From: Sciscionella marina DSM 45152
GTDB lineage: Bacteria > Actinomycetota > Actinomycetes > Mycobacteriales > Pseudonocardiaceae
DNA length: 64,000 nucleotides
Direction of reading: 5' to 3'
Assembly: GCF_000379465.1 (NCBI RefSeq)
Contig: NZ_KB905403.1
Location: 181-64,180, forward strand
This document shows, in pieces, positions 1 to 8,097 of the stretch (position 1 is the stretch's first letter; the number at the start of each line of letters is the position of its first letter). Made by a program: the position numbers and the translations under genes. The notes beneath the pieces were generated by a model, which searched no databases, was not told the DNA's origin, and worked only from the letters and a program-made list of their open reading frames with translations.

Positions 1-384
1 AGCGCCCAGCTCGCCCTCGACGCCCTGGAATCCGCCGTCGCCCGACGCGGCGGCACCGTCGCCGAGTGCACGCTGCACAGCGACCGAGGAGGTCAATTTC
101 GCTCGCGCAAGCCGCAACAATCGCTGTGGCGCCACCAGATTCGCGGCTCGATGGGCCAGGTCGGCTCAGCCGGTGACAACGCGGCCATGGAGAGCTTCTT
201 CAGCCTCCTGCAACGCAACGTTCTCGACCGCCGTAAGTGGACCAGCCGCCAGGAACTCCGGACCGCGATCGTGACCTGGATCGAGCGCACCTACCACCGG
301 CGACGCAGACAAACCCGACTCAGCCGCCTGACCCCCATCGAATACGAAACCATCATGACCCAAACCGCCCCAACCACGGCCTAA
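1..384 (+). CDS. IS3-family transposase, C-terminal part (cut by window edge)
   Basis: This is the end of an rve-type DDE transposase/integrase that begins left of the window; the frame is open from base 1. The visible part holds the HSDRGGQF block around the second catalytic Asp, a GDNAAMESFF stretch carrying the expected Glu, and the usual basic C-terminal tail ending near TPIEYE. This matches the OrfB subunit of IS3-group elements, which catalyses strand transfer. The 3' end looks intact, and only about 75 bp separate its stop from the next gene. Whether the left part is intact, and where the IS terminal repeats lie, cannot be seen here. Confidence 0.85.
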   Translation, partial: SAQLALDALESAVARRGGTVAECTLHSDRGGQFRSRKPQQSLWRHQIRGSMGQVGSAGDNAAMESFFSLLQRNVLDRRKWTSRQELRTAIVTWIERTYHRRRRQTRLSRLTPIEYETIMTQTAPTTA

Positions 385-461
385 ACAACTGTCACAGAAA
401 CGTTCAGCAGCCCCGTCGGGATTGTCGGACGATGCGTGCTGCTCGCAGTGTCAGGCTTGCT

Positions 462-1367
462 CTATTTCGAGTCGAGTTTGCCCAGCGGTTCGGCGGTCGC
501 CGCCAGGGCCGCCCGGAACTCGGGCCACGCACCGTCTTCGAGGCCCAGCGCGGTGCGCAGATATGCCAGCGTGGCGCGTTGCACGAGCGCGACGCGTTCG
601 GGGTTTTCGTCGGTGGTGCGCGTGTCGTGGGCGCCCTGGATGCCGCCGAGCCCGTGTTCGGCACCGAAAAGGGTCAGCAGATCGGTGGCCCCCGGGGCGA
701 GGCGGAAGCCGTCGGTGAACCAGTCCGGGCCGCGCACCGTCAGTGGGGACTGGTCGGCGTCACCGGCGACGATCAGACTGGAGGTCTTCATCTCGGCGAA
801 CTCAGGACTCATGAATGGGAAGTACTCGGCCGCCATCGGGCTCAGGTCGGGGCCGCCGGTACCAGGCAGACATAGCAGCACCGCAACCCTGACCCGAGGG
901 TCGGCCATGCTCTCGCCGGGCGTGCCGTCGGCGTCGATGACCCGCGCACCCACGAGCGTGCTCGCAGTCTGCGCGCCCCACGAGTGGCCGGCGGCCGCGA
1001 TACGGTCGCGGTCGATGCGCCCGGCCAGTCCGGGCACCTTGGTTTCGATGACGTCGAGCTGGTCGATGATCCGGGTCAGGTCGGCGGTGCGGATGCGCCA
1101 GACGCGCGGGGTGCGCGGGTCGTCGGGGGTGAGCCCGAGCGAATCGAGGTGAGTGGGCTGAATGACAACGAACCCACGAGCGGCCCAGTACCCGGCCAGC
1201 GGCACGTAGTCGTCCATGCCCAGGGTCATGCCGTGCGAGAATACGATGACCGGCAGGTCACGGCCCGTCGCGGGTGCGGTGACGCGCACCTGCAAGTCCT
1301 GCCCGCGATCAGGGGCCGCGAGCGAGACCGGCCTGACCGAGATGACGGGAATCGTTGTGTCGTTCAT
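462..1367 (-). CDS. alpha/beta-hydrolase (esterase / dienelactone hydrolase-like)
   Basis: This is a 301-aa serine hydrolase without a signal peptide. The nucleophile elbow is GHSWG at residues 127-131 (Ser129), the oxyanion segment is FSHG near residue 43, and a late AEHGLGG segment is the likely source of the catalytic His. The fold resembles PAF-acetylhydrolase or chlorophyllase-like esterases, so an ester or lipase-type substrate is likely but unidentified. I chose the ATG at 1367 because GGAAGG lies upstream and the frame above it has no family similarity. It is divergent from the TetR gene at 1512, which is the obvious candidate regulator through the inverted repeat between them. Confidence 0.8.
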   Translation of the reverse strand: MNDTTIPVISVRPVSLAAPDRGQDLQVRVTAPATGRDLPVIVFSHGMTLGMDDYVPLAGYWAARGFVVIQPTHLDSLGLTPDDPRTPRVWRIRTADLTRIIDQLDVIETKVPGLAGRIDRDRIAAAGHSWGAQTASTLVGARVIDADGTPGESMADPRVRVAVLLCLPGTGGPDLSPMAAEYFPFMSPEFAEMKTSSLIVAGDADQSPLTVRGPDWFTDGFRLAPGATDLLTLFGAEHGLGGIQGAHDTRTTDENPERVALVQRATLAYLRTALGLEDGAWPEFRAALAATAEPLGKLDSK

Positions 1368-1441
1368 GTGATGAAGACCTTCCTGATAAAGATGTGCCAG
1401 GTCTCCGATCCGGGCCACGCGTCTGAGATCATGGACTGATC

Positions 1442-1482
1442 CGGATCGGTGTTCCACATCAGGATAGCGGAACATTGATCCG
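1442..1482. promoter_or_regulatory. Inverted repeat between esterase and TetR genes (candidate operator)
   Basis: Two 14-nt arms, 1442-1455 (CGGATCGGTGTTCC) and 1469-1482 (GGAACATTGATCCG), are complementary at 12 of 14 positions and separated by 13 bp. They lie in the 144-bp gap between divergent starts, the usual place for a TetR autoregulatory operator. The assignment rests on position and symmetry only. Confidence 0.5.
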
Positions 1483-1511
1483 ATTAACAGTGAGGAGGGA
1501 GGCACCGTCGA

Positions 1512-2087
1512 ATGACGACTGCTGACACCACGCCATCCGGCAGGCGTAAGCGCTCCGACGCGCGTCGCAACCAGCAGACACTCCTGGATGCCGCCGCTAC
1601 TGTGTTCGTCCGCGCGGGCGTCGACGCTCCGATACGGGACATCGCCGCGGAAGCGGGCGTCGGTATCGCCACCATGTACCGGCATTTTCCCACCCGCGCG
1701 GATCTGGTGGTTGCCGTCTTCCGGCACCAGGTCGACGCACTCGCGGCCACTACTGCCGCGGACGGAGAGTCTCCCGAGGACGCCCTGCGGAGCTGGGTGC
1801 ACCGCTTCGCCGACTTCCTGGTCACCAAGCACGGTCTGGCCGAGGCGCTCCATTCCGATCAGGCGGGGTTCGAGAGTCTGCACTCCGAGTTCGTCGACCG
1901 CCTCCTGCCCGTTCTCGACCGGCTCCTGAAGGCGGCGGCCGCGACCGGACATACACGCGACGACATTCGGGCCTTCGACCTGATGCTCGGCATCGGCAAC
2001 CTCTGCATAGGAGCAGACACCTTCCCCGATTACCAGGCACGCCGCATGATCGACCTGCTCCTCACCGGCCTCGCGCGAACCGACTAA
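1512..2087 (+). CDS. TetR-family transcriptional regulator
   Basis: This 191-aa regulator has a TetR N-terminal helix-turn-helix at about residues 30-62 (IRDIAAEAGVGIATMYRHF) and a divergent C-terminal ligand domain. The ATG at 1512 is preceded by a strong GAGGAGGGA ribosome-binding site. The gene is divergent from the esterase gene at 462-1367 and probably represses both. The effector is unknown, and an ester or aromatic substrate of the esterase is only a guess. Confidence 0.88.
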   Translation: MTTADTTPSGRRKRSDARRNQQTLLDAAATVFVRAGVDAPIRDIAAEAGVGIATMYRHFPTRADLVVAVFRHQVDALAATTAADGESPEDALRSWVHRFADFLVTKHGLAEALHSDQAGFESLHSEFVDRLLPVLDRLLKAAAATGHTRDDIRAFDLMLGIGNLCIGADTFPDYQARRMIDLLLTGLARTD

Positions 2088-2089
2088 AA

Positions 2090-2776
2090 TTGAAGATGTG
2101 GAACATGGCGAGCGGGCAGGCATGGTTTCACTGGGGCGGTCCCGACGATCCTGCTAACCAGACACAACAGAGTGTGACCGATGCCAAGGCTGCGGGCTTG
2201 TATCCGGGACTGGGGCAGACTTTCGCGCAGATGCTGGCAGGGCCACAGGACTCCCCGGACGGGAACGCCGCAGCCGAGGCGGCTACGCCTCCTGAGCGTG
2301 GGACCGGGGAAGTCCTGATCCGGTACCCGTGGGAACGGCATCCGCACTGGCAAGCCAGCTGGCTGGCCGACCAGGGGCCCCGCAGCGATCATTTCGAGTC
2401 CGAATACTTCTGGGAAGTCCTGCACTGGGCTCTGGCCCGCACCCCACGGGTGTTCCTCATCGAATCCGACCAAGGCAAAACGCCCCTACCCGGTAGCGAG
2501 ACCGAACACGCTGCTGATGGTTCCTGCGTGGTCGGTGAATGCCGCGTGCGCGAACACCTCGCCAACGATCACGCCGCTTCGCATCAAAACTATCTTCAAC
2601 TCACCCAAGCCATCGATGACCTCGCCGAACGCATCCACGAACTCCGCGCCGAACAACGCGAGCACACCCTGCGGTTCGACGACATCGACACCCAACTCCG
2701 CTCTCTGACCCGCACGATCGAACAACTACACCCGAACCCAGCAGAAACCCAGCGCTCCGACCAACCCGGCAGTTGA
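2090..2776 (+). CDS. Hypothetical protein with C-terminal coiled coil
   Basis: I do not recognise this protein of about 228 aa. The first part is rich in Trp and Pro (repeated HW/WAL elements). Residues of roughly 165-215 form a heptad-rich coiled coil (LTQAIDDLAERIHELRAEQR and following). It starts within 3-18 bp of the TetR stop; TTG at 2090 and ATG at 2096 or 2105 are all possible starts. The second half is visibly less GC-rich than the surrounding genes, with many Asn, Gln and Thr codons. That fits the accessory character of this end of the window. Confidence 0.6.
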   Translation: MKMWNMASGQAWFHWGGPDDPANQTQQSVTDAKAAGLYPGLGQTFAQMLAGPQDSPDGNAAAEAATPPERGTGEVLIRYPWERHPHWQASWLADQGPRSDHFESEYFWEVLHWALARTPRVFLIESDQGKTPLPGSETEHAADGSCVVGECRVREHLANDHAASHQNYLQLTQAIDDLAERIHELRAEQREHTLRFDDIDTQLRSLTRTIEQLHPNPAETQRSDQPGS

Positions 2777-2918
2777 ACCGGTCCATCTTGTCGATCTCTT
2801 CATCGAAGGGGCCTGCCGACGGAGCTGCATGCCGCGTCCGCGAAGGCCGTCATGCTCGCCGAGGTGCTGCGTCTCCTGTACGGATCACAGGTTCCGAGCG
2901 GGATTCGGGCAACGCGGG

Positions 2919-3104
2919 GTGAGTGTGGTGGCGCAGCAGTACGCATGGATCGTCGGTAGTCAGCGTGTGGTGCATCTGGCGCCACGTTCGACAGCCCGTC
3001 CGGTGACCGCGCTGTGTGGCACCACGCTCTACGTGAGCACCACCTTGAGCGGCGCGCCTCAATCTCTGCGCGTCTGCACCAGCTGTCGCCGAGCGGCGCA
3101 ATGA
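2919..3104 (+). CDS. Small Cys-containing protein (61 aa), possible zinc ribbon
   Basis: This short ORF probably starts at GTG 2919 and runs VSVVAQQYAW to CTSCRRAAQ. It has a CG pair mid-protein and a terminal CxxC (CTSC), as in small actinobacterial proteins with a half zinc ribbon. The upstream in-frame extension to 2829 is Arg/Cys-rich and looks non-coding. The ribosome-binding site is weak. No function can be given. Confidence 0.5.
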   Translation: MSVVAQQYAWIVGSQRVVHLAPRSTARPVTALCGTTLYVSTTLSGAPQSLRVCTSCRRAAQ

Positions 3105-3350
3105 CCCACGATTAAACACATCCTTCCTCAACAACGACGACGGGCACTGCCAAGCAGCCGCCGCCCACCGAGCGCCGCAAAATATCGATATATCCCCTTT
3201 TCTGGTCAAGGGAGTCTGGGATACCGCCGGATCCCCGGGAAGGCACCGTGTCCAGCACGGACGCAGTGTTGCGGGGGTTCCGTCTTAGGCGCAATCCGGA
3301 GCGGGCATCGCAGCGGCCGGACCGTTGGTACCCGAGATGCCAGGACCGTG

Positions 3351-4921
3351 TCAGCTATCCCCGGTCGTGGCGCGGTTGCTCTTGGTTTGGTCGCGGTTGA
3401 TCAGGCGTAGGCGGTTGGGGTTGAAGCGGCGGCGTCCGCCGCGTTCGGTGGCGGGGTCCAGGAGTAGGCGCGAGGTGCCAAGGGCGCGTTCGAGCATGGC
3501 GCGTCGGGTGTCGGTGTCGCCTGCGTCCCACTGGGCGACGATCTTCTCGCGGGGTAGCGCGCGGACGGGTCCGTCGGGTGCGCCGCCTTCGGCGAGGAAG
3601 CTGGTCGCGTTCGGCTTCGAGGTTGGCCAGGGACTCGGCTAGGGGTGTGTTTCCTGTGTCGAAGGCGGTGATGGTGATCTCGCGGCGCCCGAGCCGATCC
3701 GAGAGTGCCTGTTGGATGCGCTGGCATTCGGCGATCTCGGCCTTCACCGCCTCCAGCCGTTCAGCGACCTGGGCGCGCGCGACCTCCACGGCGGCTGCGT
3801 GTCGGGGATCGGAGAGCCGTGCCGCCACCTGCATGCGCAACTCAGCGTCCACCGACCGTGCGTCGGCGGCGACACCGCCACAGCCGCCGCTGGCCTTGCG
3901 GCAGTGATACTGGCGCCGCTGCTGCCCGTCGGCATAGAAACCCGACTGCGTACGCCCGGAGAGCGGGCGCTTGCACACGCCACACCGCAGCACCCCCGAC
4001 CCGGGATACACCCGACCGACCCGGGCGGCGGCCACGGCGGCGTCCGGCGAACTTCGCCTGCAACCGTTTGAACTCGTCCGGGTCCACGATCGGCTCGCCC
4101 GGCATCCGGCCCACCACCTGCCCGTTATGCACAATCAGCCCCGCATTGCGCGGCCGCAACAGCACCTGGCGCACCGCGACCGGGGTCCACGCCTTGCCCT
4201 CAGCCGTCAAGAGGCCTTCGCGGTTCCAGTCGGCGGCGATCACCGCCTGGAATACCCCCGCCAGCGCGTCCCGCGTCCCGTCCCGCAACGCCTGCCGCTC
4301 CCGGGCCACCAGCTCGGCGGGAACCTCCTCGCGTTCCTTGCGCGTGTCGCGGGTGCCGCGCTCCAGGCCGGGGAACCCGAAGCTACGGCCACCCGAGTGC
4401 GGGACTCCGCGTTCGCGCATCGTGGCGAACCGGCGCTGAATACGCCGCTGCGTGTCATCTGATGAGCGGGCCGCGTGGGCGACCTCGACCCGCAGAATGA
4501 ACCGATCGTCCGGGTCTGACAAGTCCCGTGATCCTCGGGCTGAGTAGATCCGGTAGCCCTTGTCCGCCAGATCGATCAGGCGTTCCAGGTCTCGGGGTTG
4601 GCGGAACAAGCGGTCGGTATGCCACACCACGATCCCGTCCGAGGCACCCGACTCCACCCGCTCCAGCAGCCGCTCCCAGCCTTTACGGCGGGTACCGCGC
4701 TGCCACGCCGACACCCCATCATCCAACTGGACACCCAGCATGCCGCCAACCCGGTCGATCACACGCCGGTTATCCGAATGCTGGGTCTCAACCTTCTCCC
4801 ACTCACCCGTCTCCGGAACCTGCGACAACCGACCATACGAATCCAACACCAACCGACCCGCACGGCCATCCTGCCCCTGCTGACCAGCGGTAACCTGCCC
4901 ATCGTGACCCACAACAACCAC
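3351..4921 (-). pseudogene. Large serine recombinase/integrase, two frameshifts
   Basis: This is a site-specific serine recombinase broken into three frames. The N-terminal frame (4921 to about 4030) has the resolvase domain with catalytic Ser in YGRLS and the VVWHTDRLFR block, then the recombinase domain. The middle frame (about 4030 to 3560) has the zinc ribbon (CGVC ... YHC ... CGG) and a coiled coil. The third frame encodes the conserved tail, from the REKIVAQWDAG stretch to a TGA at 3351-3353. Both shifts are in the same direction (one base gained or two lost). The GTG start at 4921 lies about 27 bp from a half-palindrome that looks like the attachment-site junction. Sequencing error at the two GC-rich shift sites cannot be excluded; if real, the recombinase is dead and the element is fixed. 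Confidence 0.8.
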
Positions 4922-4947
4922 CGTAGGTCACCAAATAAGAGTCCGCT

Positions 4948-4970
4948 AGAACCAACACAACCACGCACGA
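4948..4970. repeat. Half copy of the 42-bp palindrome; candidate recombinase att junction
   Basis: The sequence from the central AG (4948-4949) through 4970 is identical to the right half of the full palindromes elsewhere (AG then AACCAACACAAC...). Left of this point homology stops after at most one further base. The missing left arm is replaced by the short spacer leading to the serine recombinase gene. This is what one end of an element integrated by cleavage at the central dinucleotide would look like. Confidence 0.7.
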
Positions 4971-4978
4971 AGCCCGTT

Positions 4979-7207
4979 TTACGAGGTCAGCGGGGTTTCC
5001 TCGGTCTCACTGCTGGGCTCATCGGCCTGCTCGCTCGCGGGTGCCTCACGCTTCACGGAGTTGAGCAGCAGCTGCGCCACGTCGAGCACCTCGACGGATT
5101 CGGAGGCGAGCCCATCGGACTGCCGGGATGTCACCCCGTCGCTGAGCATGACCCGGCAGAACGGGCAGCCGGTCGCGATCTTCGAGGGTGCGGTGCCCAG
5201 TGCTTCGTCCACGCGCTCCACGTTGATGCGCTTGCCGATCTTCTCTTCCATCCACATGCGCGCCCCACCAGCGCCGCAGCACATCGACCGGTCACCGTGC
5301 CTGGGCATCTCGCGCAGGTTGGCTCCGGCCGCACCGGCGAGTTCGCGCGGTGCGTCGTAGACCTTGTTGTGCCGCCCCAGGTAGCAGGGGTCGTGGTAGG
5401 TGATGTCGGTGGCACTCCCGCCGACCGGCGCGATCGGCACCAGTTGCCGCTCTCGCACCAGGCGGTTGAGCAGCTGCGTGTGGTGTACGACCTCGTAGTG
5501 CCCGTCGAGCTGCGGGTACTCATTGGCCAGCGTGTTGAAGCAGTGCGCGCAGGTGACCACGATCTTGCGCTTGCCCGGCTCACGGTCCTCGAACACCGAG
5601 TTGAGCACTTCGACGTTCTGCATGGCCAGCTGCTGGAACACGAACTCGTTGCCTGCGCGCCGTGCCGGGTCTCCGGTGCAGGTTTCCTCCGGCCCGAGCA
5701 CCACGTACTTGACGTCGGCCATGTGCAGCAGTTCCGCGACCGCGCGGGTGGTCTTCTTCGCGCGGTCCTCGAAAGCGCCCGCGCAGCCGACCCAGAACAG
5801 GTACTCCGCGTCCCCGAGGTCCCCGTCGAACACGGGCACCTCGAAGTCGAGGTCCTCGGTCCACTGCAGGCGGTCCTTGGCGTTCTGTCCCCAGGGATTG
5901 CCCTTGTTCTCCAGGTTCTTGAACATCCCGTTGAGCTCGCTCGGGAAGTTCGACTCGATCATGACCTGGTAGCGGCGCATATCCACGATGTGGTCGACGT
6001 GCTCGATGTCCACCGGGCACTGCTCGACGCAGGCGCCGCAGCTGGTGCACGACCAGAGCACCTCGGGGTCGATGACGTCGCCGACGAGCGATTTCTCGGA
6101 CTCCGCGAGCGCGAGCACGTCGATGCCGGCGTGCGGGTCCTCACCGGTGAGCCCGACCTCGTCGCCGGCCATGTCCCGCTTGCCGCCCGCGAGCAGGTAA
6201 GGGGCCTTCGCGTAGGCGTGATCGCGCAGCTGTGTGATGACCAGCTTCGGGGACAGCGGCTTACCGGTATTCCATGCGGGGCATTGCGACTGGCAGCGCC
6301 CGCATTCGGTGCAGGTGGTGAAGTCGAGGAATCCCTTCCAGGAGAAGTCCTCGATCTGCCCGGCGCCGAACACGTCCTTGTCCGGGTCGGCCTCCTCGAA
6401 GTCGAGCGGTTTGCCGCCGCTCATCATCGGCTTGAGCGCGCCGAGCGCGACATCGCCGGAGTCCTCGCGCTTGAAGTAGATGTTGAAGAACGCGGAGAGC
6501 CGGTGCCACGCGACGCCCATGGTCAGGTTGCGGGAGACCACGGCGAGCCAGAGCATTCCGGAGGCAAGCTTGATCAGCGCCATCACCGAGACCAGCACCG
6601 GGCTCGGGGGCAGCACCGAGGACAGCGGCTTGGTCACGAAGCTCGACCACAGCGGCATGTCCTCGAGGCCGCTGGATTCCTTGAAGGCCTTCACGCCGAG
6701 CATGCCGAGACCTTCGATGATCACGACCGCTTCGACGAAGTAGGCGGCGCCGAAGTTGGACCCGGCGAACCGCGACTGCCGATCGGCCCGGCGCGGGTGG
6801 TTGAGCTGCCGGATCACGGCGAGCGCAACCCCGCCGACAATCGTGCCGAGCCCGAGTAGCTCGACGAGCAGGCTCCACACCGACCAAGCGCCGAGGTAGG
6901 GCCAATGCCAGGACGGAACGAACGCCTCGCCGTAGGCTTCGAAGACGAGCAGGACGCCGAGCAGGAAGCCCCACATCACCATCCAGTGCCATGGGGCGAC
7001 ATGCCGGAATTTACTCATCCGCGTGTGCGCGGCGAATTCCTTGATCAGAGTCTTCAGGCGGGGAATGAAGGGGCCGTTGCGCGTCGAGTCCGGCTGGCCG
7101 AGCCGGATGATGCGCACCATCCGCCAGGCGCCGGAAAAGAACATCGCCCACGCGACCAGGCTGATCGCCACGCCGGCAGAGCCGAGCGTGATCTGCCACG
7201 CACTCAT
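4979..7207 (-). CDS. etfD: EtfD-type membrane Fe-S oxidoreductase (ETF dehydrogenase)
   Basis: This 742-aa membrane protein has an N-terminal membrane domain (about residues 5-270, six or so helices). Two 4Fe-4S ferredoxin clusters follow, near residues 298-309 (CTECGRCQSQCP) and 386-397 (CTSCGACVEQCP). Two C-terminal cysteine-rich CCG domains end with CCGAGG and GCPFC motifs. The order and length match the mycobacterial Rv0338c/EtfD family, which passes electrons from the electron-transfer flavoprotein of acyl-CoA dehydrogenases to the respiratory chain. A TetR gene diverges from it, with a TTAC-N6-GTAA site between. It fits functionally with the acyl-CoA dehydrogenase and bkd genes at the right end. 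Confidence 0.85.
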   Translation of the reverse strand: MSAWQITLGSAGVAISLVAWAMFFSGAWRMVRIIRLGQPDSTRNGPFIPRLKTLIKEFAAHTRMSKFRHVAPWHWMVMWGFLLGVLLVFEAYGEAFVPSWHWPYLGAWSVWSLLVELLGLGTIVGGVALAVIRQLNHPRRADRQSRFAGSNFGAAYFVEAVVIIEGLGMLGVKAFKESSGLEDMPLWSSFVTKPLSSVLPPSPVLVSVMALIKLASGMLWLAVVSRNLTMGVAWHRLSAFFNIYFKREDSGDVALGALKPMMSGGKPLDFEEADPDKDVFGAGQIEDFSWKGFLDFTTCTECGRCQSQCPAWNTGKPLSPKLVITQLRDHAYAKAPYLLAGGKRDMAGDEVGLTGEDPHAGIDVLALAESEKSLVGDVIDPEVLWSCTSCGACVEQCPVDIEHVDHIVDMRRYQVMIESNFPSELNGMFKNLENKGNPWGQNAKDRLQWTEDLDFEVPVFDGDLGDAEYLFWVGCAGAFEDRAKKTTRAVAELLHMADVKYVVLGPEETCTGDPARRAGNEFVFQQLAMQNVEVLNSVFEDREPGKRKIVVTCAHCFNTLANEYPQLDGHYEVVHHTQLLNRLVRERQLVPIAPVGGSATDITYHDPCYLGRHNKVYDAPRELAGAAGANLREMPRHGDRSMCCGAGGARMWMEEKIGKRINVERVDEALGTAPSKIATGCPFCRVMLSDGVTSRQSDGLASESVEVLDVAQLLLNSVKREAPASEQADEPSSETEETPLTS

Positions 7208-7256
7208 GGTCCGGGCCTTTCGTCAGGAACCGTTGATCCGAGCACCTTAAAGCTCA

Positions 7257-7270
7257 TTACCGATGAGTAA
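7257..7270. promoter_or_regulatory. TTAC-N6-GTAA palindrome in etfD/TetR gap (candidate operator)
   Basis: TTAC at 7257-7260 and GTAA at 7267-7270 flank six bases; an overlapping CTCAT/ATGAG repeat covers 7253-7267. The site lies about 50 bp upstream of the etfD start, in the 168-bp gap between divergent genes. Short TTAC/GTAA operators are typical of TetR regulators of lipid catabolism in related bacteria. The assignment is inference. Confidence 0.45.
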
Positions 7271-7375
7271 CTGATCGGCATGCCCACCGTCCCGCGAATG
7301 TGGTGCATGCCTCCTGGATATTGGGACTATCGTTCAGGTAATTTGACGTGACCTGCGAGAGGAAGGTGGAGCGGA

Positions 7376-7966
7376 GTGAGTCCGCGTTCGGGAGCGCGCA
7401 GTGGAGTGGACGGCCGCAAGGTGCGGGGTGAGAAGCGGCGCGCCGAGATCATCGAAGCGACCCTGCGGGTCATCGAGCGGGACGGCGTCGCAGGGGTCAC
7501 GCACCGGACCGTGGCGAGTGAAGCCGGGATCCCGACCGCGTCCACCACCTACCACTTCGCGACCCTCGACGAGCTGCTGATCGCCACCCTGCTCACCGGC
7601 GCCAAGGACATGGCGACCGAGGTCTACTGGATGATCGACCACGTGCGCTCGCACGGCAGGCGCGCGGCAGCCGAGATCGCGGCCCTGATCGCGCACGCGC
7701 TCGGCCCGCAACGTGGGCGGACCATGGCCGAATACGAGCTCTACCTCCTCGCTGCCCGGCGCCCCTCGCTCCGTCCCGCCGCACGACGCTGGCTCGACGT
7801 GCTCACCTCGATGGTGCGTCACGACGACGAGGTCGCCTTCCGCGTCTTCCTCGCGGCCATCGATGGGCTACTCATCCAGGGCCTCATCGACGACGAATCC
7901 CCCCGAGCCGCCGACCTCGAACCGGTCATAGCCGCCCTCCTCCGCTCAGCGGGCCAGTCTTCGTGA
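7376..7966 (+). CDS. TetR-family transcriptional regulator
   Basis: This 196-aa TetR regulator starts at GTG 7376 after a GAGAGGAAGG ribosome-binding site. The helix-turn-helix is at about residues 40-72 (VTHRTVASEAGIPTASTTYHF). It diverges from etfD and is the likely controller of that gene. Its stop codon TGA (7964-7966) lies inside the left arm of a 42-bp palindrome, so the last bases of the gene are part of the repeat. Confidence 0.87.
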   Translation: MSPRSGARSGVDGRKVRGEKRRAEIIEATLRVIERDGVAGVTHRTVASEAGIPTASTTYHFATLDELLIATLLTGAKDMATEVYWMIDHVRSHGRRAAAEIAALIAHALGPQRGRTMAEYELYLLAARRPSLRPAARRWLDVLTSMVRHDDEVAFRVFLAAIDGLLIQGLIDDESPRAADLEPVIAALLRSAGQSS

Positions 7967-8003
7967 GTGGTTGTGTTGGTTAGAACCCGCACAATCACTC
8001 ACG
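7962..8003. repeat. 42-bp intergenic palindrome, copy 1 (AG centre)
   Basis: The left arm is CGTGAGTGGTTGTGTTGGTT, the centre AG, and the right arm imperfect (AACCCGCACAATCACTCACG, three mismatches). It overlaps the stop codon of the upstream TetR gene and lies between two + strand genes. Confidence 0.9.
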
Positions 8004-8019
8004 AATGCGTATGCGTCCC

Positions 8020-8048
8020 GTTGTGGACAGGAAGTGGTTATCCACAAC
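8020..8048. promoter_or_regulatory. Facing DnaA-box-like nonamers / hairpin upstream of the AbiEi-like gene
   Basis: TTGTGGACA (8021-8029) faces TTATCCACA (8038-8046), the latter identical to the classical DnaA box. The same bases form an inverted repeat GTTGTGGA ... TCCACAAC. It may be a DnaA-responsive site or a hairpin operator for the gene starting at 8098. No origin genes are near. Confidence 0.45.
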
Positions 8049-8097
8049 TGAGGATTAGGGTGCTCGCCGTTTTATCGGGATCGCGCGATAGTGAGGT

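Noticed and set aside
462-2123. A 553-aa single protein across the esterase and the TetR region
   Set aside because: Only the part from 1367 down matches an alpha/beta-hydrolase; the N-terminal extension is antisense to a clear TetR gene with a strong ribosome-binding site.
2153-2170. CTAACCAGACACAAC resembles one palindrome arm and could be the other end of the integrated element
   Set aside because: It has an inserted base and diverges after about 14 nt, lies inside a coding frame, and no matching outer stem follows; chance similarity is more likely.
2090-3104. A toxin-antitoxin pair formed by the two unrecognised small genes
   Set aside because: No toxin or antitoxin motif is visible and the genes are separated by about 140 bp.
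4598-6859. 753-aa open frame on the + strand
   Set aside because: It is antisense to etfD and the recombinase; long opposite-strand frames are common at this GC content, and it shows no family features.
8021-8046. A replication origin
   Set aside because: Only two DnaA-like boxes, no dnaA, dnaN or parAB genes nearby and no AT-rich unwinding element.
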